DNA of 5,110 bases from Opitutia bacterium (GTDB taxonomy: Bacteria > Verrucomicrobiota > Verrucomicrobiia > Opitutales > Seribacteraceae), in assembly GCA_018695085.1 (NCBI GenBank), contig JABHOU010000367.1, positions 1 to 5,110 on the forward strand, written 5' to 3'. The notes under the pieces are model-generated. The model saw only the letters and a list, made by a program, of their open reading frames with translations, had not been told where the DNA came from and searched no databases. The position numbers and the translations under genes were made by a program. Shown here piece after piece: positions 1 to 5,110 of the stretch (positions are counted from its first letter, which is position 1; each line of letters starts with the position of its first letter).

Positions 1-963
1 AAAAAGATCGGAAGATGGAGCAATTGCGGGGTGCTTGCCCATCCAGTCGAATTTCCATGGATGCTTCATTGAATAATGCCCATGGCGAATTGGCATGAAA
101 TTACGTTCCCCCGGTCTGCCCGGATCGTTGTCCGTACCCAACCAGTTGAACCCGCTGTCCATACAGATGTCCCATGGGTTGCGCATCCCCCTCGCATACA
201 GTTCGAGATCGTAACCTCCGGGGCGGCAACGAAATATACCTCCTTCTTTTTCGCTCTTGTTCAAGGGATGGTAGCTCTTGGGATAAGTTTCCTTGGTATA
301 GACTTTTGTCAGCGGGTATTCGGTGGTGTCATCCGACTTTATCCCTTGCAGATCGCGTATCGGCTTTGGTGCGTTTGGCTTTACCCAAGTATTTCCTATA
401 CTGAAATAAAGCCAACCGTCAGGACCCCAGTTGAGACCGTGAACGCTGTGCCGTAAATTGTTCATCCCCGTATAAATGACTTGGTATTCGTCGGCGACGT
501 CGTCTCCGTCCGTATCTCGAACGACCGTCAACTCAGGTGCGTTGGCAACCCATAATTCGTCTCCTTTCCAAGCCATTGCCTCTATGCAGTTAAAGCCCTC
601 CGCGAAGGTTTTAACGGTCTCTGCGACACCGTCACCATCCTCGTCGATAAGGATCTTAATGTAGTCGGTAGGGGAGTCTTCCTTCGGATTGCGGTATTGT
701 GGACCGGCTCCAACGTATAGACGCCCCAACTTGTCGAAGCATATGGATGATGGATTTATTATGTGAGGTTCCTTGACGAAAAAATTGATCTCGAATCCGT
801 CTTCCACGTTTGGCAGGGCATCCTTGTCTATTTCACCGAAAGCCGATGCCTCGATGAAGAATGAAAAAATACAAACTACAAGGGTCTTGTTATGGTTTTT
901 TTTTTGAAACAGCACCAGAAGGTCGCTAAACCTTTTGGTCATAGAAATGATGAGGTTTTGCAT
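1..963 (-). CDS. PVC-type membrane-bound dehydrogenase-like beta-propeller protein, 3' end outside window
   Basis: The frame is open for 321 codons from ATG at 963 to the window edge with no stop, so only the N-terminal part is present. Residues 1-41 look like a signal peptide: a long basic n-region, a hydrophobic stretch at about 28-37 (LVVCIFSFFI), and an ASA cleavage site at 39-41. After it comes a propeller resembling the Pirellula/Verrucomicrobium 'putative membrane-bound dehydrogenase' N-terminal domain, related to glucose/sorbosone dehydrogenases. Visible hallmarks are RLYVGAG (81-87), two calcium-loop-like segments DEDGDGVAE (107-115) and DTDGDDVADE (150-159), HGLNWGPDGWLY (175-186), and ELYARGMRNPWD (254-265) followed by GTDNDPG. 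Relatives often continue into a HEAT-like region and a C-terminal CxxCH haem domain; that part is not visible here. An in-frame TAG at 985-987 precedes the chosen ATG, making it the first ATG; an in-frame ATG at 942 is an alternative giving a shorter n-region. No clear Shine-Dalgarno sequence is seen. The likely role, oxidation of a sugar-like substrate outside the cytoplasm, is family-based inference. Confidence 0.88.
   Translation of the reverse strand, partial: MQNLIISMTKRFSDLLVLFQKKNHNKTLVVCIFSFFIEASAFGEIDKDALPNVEDGFEINFFVKEPHIINPSSICFDKLGRLYVGAGPQYRNPKEDSPTDYIKILIDEDGDGVAETVKTFAEGFNCIEAMAWKGDELWVANAPELTVVRDTDGDDVADEYQVIYTGMNNLRHSVHGLNWGPDGWLYFSIGNTWVKPNAPKPIRDLQGIKSDDTTEYPLTKVYTKETYPKSYHPLNKSEKEGGIFRCRPGGYDLELYARGMRNPWDICMDSGFNWLGTDNDPGRPGERNFMPIRHGHYSMKHPWKFDWMGKHPAIAPSSDLF
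896..905 (-). repeat. A10 homopolymer within the signal-peptide coding region
   Basis: Ten consecutive adenines on the coding strand encode the QKKN part of the signal-peptide n-region of the propeller gene. With ten the frame is open for the rest of the window. By manual translation, nine would give a TAG eight codons after the CAA, and eleven would give a TAA five codons after it. The run is seen directly; whether its length varies is unknown. Confidence 0.8.
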
Positions 964-1068
964 TCTTGGTTTTTCTGTTGGTTGCTAAAAGTTCAAATCC
1001 ACGACTTGGGGAAACTGTGGAGCTAGATAATTCAAACTTAGTCAAATAAAAGAATCTTGTTGCGATTG

Positions 1069-1172
1069 CTGGAAAATATTTACCTTTAGAAATCCTCTGC
1101 CTAAAGGGCAGTGAACAAGCCGATGAAGACTAAAGCGCAAATCATGTCGTCCAGTTTGGAAATATTTGCCTT
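1069..1172. repeat. imperfect short direct repeat in the intergenic gap
   Basis: The segment TGGAAAATATTTACCTT (1070-1086) recurs as TGGAAATATTTGCCTT (1157-1172), differing by one A in the run and one substitution. The copies are about 87 bases apart, and the second ends at the cytochrome stop codon. Each contains the palindromic core AAATATTT. The repeat is real in the sequence, but A/T-rich repeats of this length can arise by chance and no function is assigned. Apart from this and the hairpin, I see nothing else recognisable in the gap 964-1171. Confidence 0.35.
1083..1107 (-). terminator. weak candidate hairpin downstream of the cytochrome gene
   Basis: A perfect 7-base inverted repeat (CCTTTAG at 1083-1089, CTAAAGG at 1101-1107) has an 11-base loop, 65 bases past the cytochrome stop. 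On the minus strand it is followed by an A/T-rich TAAATATTTT rather than a clean T-run. An alternative 5-bp hairpin, CTGCC/GGCAG at 1097-1111, overlaps it and could not form at the same time. The stem is short and A/T-rich, so this is at best a weak intrinsic terminator; it may be chance. If it works, the propeller gene would need its own promoter in 964-1080. Confidence 0.2.
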
Positions 1173-4153
1173 CATTCAGCGAGCTTTTTCTCCACCTTGC
1201 GGTAAAGGAAAGTATCGGAAGTAAGGAGAGAGGTCATTAGGGCGTTCATACTGCCCCCACTTTTGCGATAGGCTTTGTGTGCAGCCTGCAAGACGGGAGC
1301 ATCATTCAAGGTCTCGTTGCGTCCCATCCAAAAACGGAAGGCATGGCGAACGAAAACCTGTTCGACCCGTTCGCTGGCGGCCAGCTTCTCGATCATCTCC
1401 AAGGCATCTTTCACAGGGCCGTCGAGGGCTGGGTCGCCGCTGTCGAGTATTTCTCCCGAGGTGTCGACGGGCTTCTCCTGTTCGGTGGTACGGAACAGCC
1501 CCGCGTGGTTGTACATCTCGAAGGGGAGCCCGAGGGGATCCATCTTTTCATGACAGGTCCAGCAGTATTTTTCGCGGGTGACGCGCATCCGCTCCCGTAA
1601 GGTGGTATTCGGTTCGTCCGGAAGCATTGCGTCCACGGTGATAGGTATGTCGGGAATACCGCCGCCCAAAAGTTTTTCCCGGATCCAGCGGCCCCGTAGG
1701 ATGGCATGGTTATCCATGGCATCCGAATGGGAAACCAGCCAAGTGGGATGAGTCAGAAGGCCGAGGCGTTGGCCTTCCGGTACGGTGGACAAAGTTCGTT
1801 CGGGCTTCATTGATCCGTTGCCAAAGGAACGACGACTGACCCGGGCGTAGACTCTTGGTCCCGAAAGCTCGGCTTGCGTAACGTTGACGGAACCGACCTT
1901 CTTCTTTTTTTCCTGCTCCATTTTTTTCTTGGCGGCGGCCAAAGACTTCTTCTTTTGCGTCAAGGTCTTGAGAATTCCTGTATCTTCCCTCAAGGAAACC
2001 TCGGATATCCCATGATTTGCGCGATACGTATTAAACTGGATCCCGGTCATCGTTTTGCCATCAGGGACAATCAACTCCATTTGCCCAATGGCGGGGGTGA
2101 TGTTGGCGGAATGGGAACCGTTATCCCAAATGGCCGTGAAGCGAATCCCCTTGGAACTGGAATCGGTCCGGGTGGCTTTGACTATTAATTTGGTCTTGGA
2201 GGCAATCGGCTTTGACAAAGTTTGCTCCAATGTGACCACGCCTCGAACAGCAACTACCTTGCCGGTTGCAAGTTCCGTTTGGTTGAGGGTTCCTTTTTCC
2301 AACTCCCAATTATCGGGTTCCTCAAAAGTCACTTCGGAAAAGCTCCCGTTGACCAAAAACTCACGGGGAATCTGATCCCCGGAATTGTCCCGTAATTTGG
2401 CTTCGAGGCCCTCGACTTCCTTCTCGAGATCCTCCAGCGCGACCGACTGCTTCTTTAGGCTTTCCTCCGCGGTCTTCTTTGCGGCGAGACCAGCGACTTC
2501 TCGTTCCTCCTTGCTGTTCTTCTTGCCGAAATAGCTTTTGTCGGTGCCGGTGGCGACGACTTGCTGCGTGGTGAGCAATTCCTTTAGGACGTTCTTGTCT
2601 TTCTGGAGGATAAGTTCGATCAAACGGTCCGTACTGGCGGTAGCATCGAACATGGCACGATAGTGAGACGTCCCGCGCGCACTGACTCCAGTGCTGGCAA
2701 GGGCTGCGTTGTCTTTGCAGATATAGCCACCGAGATCGTAATCAAAGAAGTCGCGGAAGAAGCGTAATACGCGCGGTTTGCGGATACTGTCGTCGGCCAA
2801 CATCCGGGTGACTTCGCGCTTCACGTCTTCACGCGTATTCATACGGCCCTCAACAATTGCCTTGCGGAGGGTATCGTCGGGTCTCAGGTAACTGAGGGCA
2901 TGGTTGACAGCCAGGCCGAGCTCCCAGTCCTGCAGCATGGCGCGTCCGTATTCGTCGGGTTTTCCGGACTCCACCAACTCGGTACGGAACAAGGCATCCC
3001 GGTCGAGGAAGATGGCGGACAAGCCCATGAAGGCCCCATTCTCCTTGCCCACCTTGTCGATGGAGTCCTTGACGATAAGCAGGTAGTCCTCGGATTCCTT
3101 CTTAGTGGGCGTCCGAAAAGTCACCGCCTCGAAGAGATAGTTCACTGCAGCCCGCAGGCGATCATCGGTTACGTTTGGCTCATTCATAAGATCGTAAACG
3201 GGAGTGATCGGACGTGAGACTTTGGTGTTGTAAACGATGGCAGTGGGGAGACCGCGGAGGTCGCCCTTGGGCTTGACCTTGTCCCAGGTCTTGGGGTCGT
3301 CGGTGATTTGCTCGGGAAACCCAACCAAGCTGAGCGGACCATAGGCCATGAAACGAAGAATGTCCTCCGCCTTGTCGAGGATCTGGGTCGCCTCGGAACT
3401 ATTGACGGTGTAGAAGTCGGGGTAGTTCTCCAGGCCGTGCTTGCGGGCGGAGGACAATACCACGGGCACGCTCTTCACTGCCGTGGCATAAGCTACGGTT
3501 CCGCCCTCCCACTTGGTGATCCGGTCCGTGCCAAAGTACATTTTGAGTTCGCCACCGTGGTTGGTCGGAACGTGGTCTCCTCGCGTACGCACACCCGGTT
3601 TTTCCGGATTGTATTCCGGCTCGAGATTGATCAACTCGTTGAGCCGTGTGATGTGTTCCTGCGGCGTGATGCGCCAAATACGCGCAGGGGAAGAAGTGGG
3701 CGCTAGTTGAATGCCCTTGGGCAAGGGGCCAAAGAGCAGGTCGTGAGAAATGAAATTGCCCTTGCTGGGATCCAGGTGAGCTCGAAAGCCTCCCTTGTTC
3801 TTCATCCCCCGCTTCAACTCGCCGACAATCCAGTCGGAGAATCTTAGCCTGTCGACGATGTCCGGTTGCGACTTCTTCTTCGGCGGCATTTCCTGTAGCG
3901 CGACCTGGGACCAAACCGATTTCCAGACCGCCGCGTTGGTCTCGTTCAAGGGCCCCAAATCGACGAGATTCAGATCGCCCTGGGCGGTTTCCTCGTCGTG
4001 ACAATCGAAACAGTGATTCTCGAGAAAGCCTTGGGCGAAGTCCTTGAAGTTGCCACGAACTGACTCTCCGGGTACATAGGTAACAGAAGCCTTGGATGCG
4101 GTGCCGAGCAGGACGAAGACCGCCACCCCGAGGGCGAGGGTCAACTTGGTCAT
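1172..4153 (-). CDS. exported PSCyt1/DUF1592/DUF1588/DUF1585 c-type cytochrome with an inserted beta-sandwich
   Basis: A 993-residue protein, complete. Residues 1-22 form a signal peptide with a hydrophobic core (LALGVAVFVLLG) and a likely cut after SKA. PSCyt1 follows with haem site CFDCH (48-52) and the MPP motif at 89-91, whose Met89 is the probable axial ligand. About 158-175 (ARIWRITPQEHITRLNEL) resembles a diverged DUF1587 start. DUF1595-like sequence is at about 330-395, DUF1592 at about 405-535, DUF1588 at about 768-890 with a second haem site CWTCH (864-868) followed by EKMDPLG, and DUF1585 at about 908-987. Residues 179-325 match nothing I recognise. Residues 545-753 are an insert described separately. 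The family is abundant in planctomycetes and verrucomicrobia; its exact reaction is unknown, and electron transfer outside the cytoplasm is inferred from the haem sites and export signal. The start is ATG overlapping the DUF1552 stop. No Shine-Dalgarno is evident, which fits translational coupling. Confidence 0.93.
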   Translation of the reverse strand: MTKLTLALGVAVFVLLGTASKASVTYVPGESVRGNFKDFAQGFLENHCFDCHDEETAQGDLNLVDLGPLNETNAAVWKSVWSQVALQEMPPKKKSQPDIVDRLRFSDWIVGELKRGMKNKGGFRAHLDPSKGNFISHDLLFGPLPKGIQLAPTSSPARIWRITPQEHITRLNELINLEPEYNPEKPGVRTRGDHVPTNHGGELKMYFGTDRITKWEGGTVAYATAVKSVPVVLSSARKHGLENYPDFYTVNSSEATQILDKAEDILRFMAYGPLSLVGFPEQITDDPKTWDKVKPKGDLRGLPTAIVYNTKVSRPITPVYDLMNEPNVTDDRLRAAVNYLFEAVTFRTPTKKESEDYLLIVKDSIDKVGKENGAFMGLSAIFLDRDALFRTELVESGKPDEYGRAMLQDWELGLAVNHALSYLRPDDTLRKAIVEGRMNTREDVKREVTRMLADDSIRKPRVLRFFRDFFDYDLGGYICKDNAALASTGVSARGTSHYRAMFDATASTDRLIELILQKDKNVLKELLTTQQVVATGTDKSYFGKKNSKEEREVAGLAAKKTAEESLKKQSVALEDLEKEVEGLEAKLRDNSGDQIPREFLVNGSFSEVTFEEPDNWELEKGTLNQTELATGKVVAVRGVVTLEQTLSKPIASKTKLIVKATRTDSSSKGIRFTAIWDNGSHSANITPAIGQMELIVPDGKTMTGIQFNTYRANHGISEVSLREDTGILKTLTQKKKSLAAAKKKMEQEKKKKVGSVNVTQAELSGPRVYARVSRRSFGNGSMKPERTLSTVPEGQRLGLLTHPTWLVSHSDAMDNHAILRGRWIREKLLGGGIPDIPITVDAMLPDEPNTTLRERMRVTREKYCWTCHEKMDPLGLPFEMYNHAGLFRTTEQEKPVDTSGEILDSGDPALDGPVKDALEMIEKLAASERVEQVFVRHAFRFWMGRNETLNDAPVLQAAHKAYRKSGGSMNALMTSLLTSDTFLYRKVEKKLAE
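1895..2518 (-). other. coiled coil - beta-sandwich - coiled coil insert within the cytochrome
   Basis: This encodes residues 546-753 of the cytochrome, between DUF1592 and DUF1588. Residues 546-589 are a charged helix with Leu/Val at 566, 573, 576, 580, 583 and 587, a clear a/d heptad pattern. Residues 597-724 look like a galactose-binding or CBM-like jelly roll: they open with LVNGSF, continue to PDNW (613-616), alternate in beta-strand fashion, and close with GISEVSLRED, similar to the N-G-S-F ... V-S-L frame of many carbohydrate-binding modules. Residues 725-753 are a second helix, very lysine-rich, with Leu731, Leu738 and Met745 seven apart. The two helices could pair antiparallel and hold the sandwich on a stalk. 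The sequence patterns are seen; the fold and stalk are inferred. Confidence 0.6.
4150..4153 (-). promoter_or_regulatory. ATGA stop/start overlap coupling the DUF1552 and cytochrome genes
   Basis: On the minus strand the DUF1552 gene ends in TGA (4152-4150) and the cytochrome begins with ATG (4153-4151), sharing four bases. The bases just upstream (AAAGAAATTTTGGC) hold no strong ribosome binding site. Overlaps of this type usually mean re-initiation by the same ribosome and so one transcript for both genes. Confidence 0.8.
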
Positions 4154-5110
4154 GCCAAAATTTCTTTTAGGGGTCCTGTGCCGGAGTCAAACTTGGCGGC
4201 CAATTGCTCGGACATGTTGAAGCGATCGCATTCGACACCGGAAGCCCGCAGAATGGATGCGTATAGGGCATTGATCGGGCGCTTGCCGTCCAGTTGGGTG
4301 AAGCATCCGGTCTTGAAAGCACCGCCACAATTACCCAGTAGCATAACAGGCCAATTCTTGCCCGAGGTATGCTGAGAGTCGGCGTTGTTACTCGTATAAA
4401 CGATCAAGGTATTGTCCATCATGGTGCCACTGCCCTCGGGAACACTTTCAAGTTCCTCCATAAGCTTAGCCAGCATGCGACTGTTGTACTGGCGAATCTT
4501 GACCCAGATCGGGTTGTCGGGTTGCTTCATGTGGCCCAAGTTGTGGCCCTGTTGCTCGACCCCGAGTCCCTTCCATGCCCCGAATATCTCACCCCTTCCG
4601 GAACCAACCGTAAGAACATTGGTGATACCGGACTTAAGGGCCGAGATGCCGAGATCCAAAATGCGGTCGTGCCAATCAGTTTCAAACTCCGGGTTGGAGT
4701 ATCCATCGTCCACTTCGGGGGCGAACTTGCGGAGATGCCCGGAGGCGCTGCCGAGACGTTCCCGCAGACCGTTTATGTCATTGAAACCTTGTACGTACTG
4801 ATCGTACAGGGGCTTGTCCGAGGCGGGAAGGCTGTTGCCCTTGGCCCTAGCCAGCAGCTCGATTCGGTCAAACATGCCGGAACGGGCTTCGTGCTGTTTT
4901 CGGATATCACCTTCCGAAATACCCCCGTAGAGCATTTCGTAAAGATGATTCGGGTTGGAATGCATGAAAATAGGCTGACCGGCTCCACTGGCGGAGAGGT
5001 TGGCAACGGTTGGCTTCGCTCTCATGTTCTCAATCGAATCCATGCCTATGCACAAATGGGGGAGGAGCGTTTCAGGCAAACCCTTGCTCAATTCGTAGTC
5101 GATGGTGGAA
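4150..5110 (-). CDS. DUF1552 (HXXSHH) family protein, 5' end outside window
   Basis: The C-terminal 319 residues are visible. The frame stays open to the window edge: upstream of the TTG at 5091 it reads STIDYE, and relatives have a comparable 'S-[IV]-D' stretch at this point, so the TTG is not the start. Family members are typically somewhat over 400 residues, often with an export signal at the N-terminus, so roughly a quarter or more is missing here. Counting residues from that TTG, recognisable segments are LPHLCIGMDS (10-19), the ARSGMFDRIELL region (69-80), DWHDRILDL (139-147), TMMDNTLIVYTSNN (223-236), and the closing SILRASGVE...FNMSEQLAAK. The HXXSHH motif appears degenerate, as HNLGHM (183-188). 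The biochemical function of the family is unknown; genes for it commonly sit next to DUF1592-type cytochromes, as here, suggesting a shared extracytoplasmic job. Its stop overlaps the cytochrome start by four bases. Confidence 0.85.
   Translation of the reverse strand, partial: STIDYELSKGLPETLLPHLCIGMDSIENMRAKPTVANLSASGAGQPIFMHSNPNHLYEMLYGGISEGDIRKQHEARSGMFDRIELLARAKGNSLPASDKPLYDQYVQGFNDINGLRERLGSASGHLRKFAPEVDDGYSNPEFETDWHDRILDLGISALKSGITNVLTVGSGRGEIFGAWKGLGVEQQGHNLGHMKQPDNPIWVKIRQYNSRMLAKLMEELESVPEGSGTMMDNTLIVYTSNNADSQHTSGKNWPVMLLGNCGGAFKTGCFTQLDGKRPINALYASILRASGVECDRFNMSEQLAAKFDSGTGPLKEILA

Noticed and set aside
76..664. Plus-strand open frames of 126, 76 and 62 codons
   Set aside because: They are antisense to the propeller gene, whose minus-strand translation contains strong conserved motifs through the same region.
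1040..1045. TTGACT on the minus strand as a -35 box for the propeller gene
   Set aside because: No acceptable -10 element lies 16-18 bases downstream, and promoter consensus in this group is uncertain, so it is not annotated.
1275..1600. Three overlapping plus-strand open frames antisense to DUF1588/DUF1585
   Set aside because: All three plus-strand frames are open over the same stretch, which reflects codon composition of the real minus-strand gene. None has family features.
1900..1930. T-rich run on the plus strand as a terminator
   Set aside because: It encodes the lysine-rich second coiled-coil helix of the cytochrome and has no adjoining GC-rich stem.
3399..4004. Minus-strand open frame of 201 codons inside the cytochrome gene
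   Set aside because: It lies in another frame of a gene with clear domain homology. Its translation is rich in Arg, Gly and His with no recognisable motif, as expected of a shadow frame.
4412..4801. Plus-strand open frame of 129 codons antisense to DUF1552
   Set aside because: Serine- and proline-rich translation with no motif, fully covered by a conserved minus-strand gene.
5089..5091. TTG as the start codon of the DUF1552 gene
   Set aside because: The frame continues upstream to the window edge without a stop and the added residues fit the family; the visible part also lacks the N-terminal region that family members have.

Overview
The window looks like part of a PVC-superphylum genome (Planctomycetota or Verrucomicrobiota). 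All three genes belong to families that are greatly expanded in that group: a DUF1552 (HXXSHH) protein, a large exported PSCyt1/DUF1592/DUF1588/DUF1585 c-type cytochrome, and a beta-propeller of the 'putative membrane-bound dehydrogenase' (Pirellula/Verrucomicrobium) type. No rRNA, tRNA, CRISPR array or insertion sequence was seen, and the phylum cannot be settled from these genes.

All three genes lie on the minus strand, so transcription runs from high to low coordinates. At the right edge (5110 to 4150) is the C-terminal part of the DUF1552 gene. Its reading frame stays open through the window edge, so its true start is outside. Its stop codon overlaps the start of the cytochrome gene (4153 to 1172, 993 residues) by four bases (ATGA), a strong sign of co-translation. 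A 208-base gap follows (964-1171), holding a weak candidate hairpin and an imperfect direct repeat. The third gene (963 to the left edge) is open for 321 codons and leaves the window unfinished. It has a signal peptide and the start of a sugar-dehydrogenase-like beta-propeller.

The cytochrome carries two CxxCH haem sites and a signal peptide, so it acts outside the cytoplasm. The propeller protein is also predicted to be exported, and its relatives often end in their own haem-binding domain. A reasonable inference is an exported oxidation or electron-transfer module, perhaps for sugars or polysaccharides, but no substrate can be read from the sequence.

The most unusual feature is in the middle of the cytochrome. 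A carbohydrate-binding-like beta-sandwich, flanked by two lysine/glutamate-rich coiled-coil segments, is inserted between the DUF1592 and DUF1588 domains. Other points are a degenerate HXXSHH motif in the DUF1552 protein and a run of ten adenines in the signal-peptide region of the propeller gene, where a one-base slip in either direction would end translation early.
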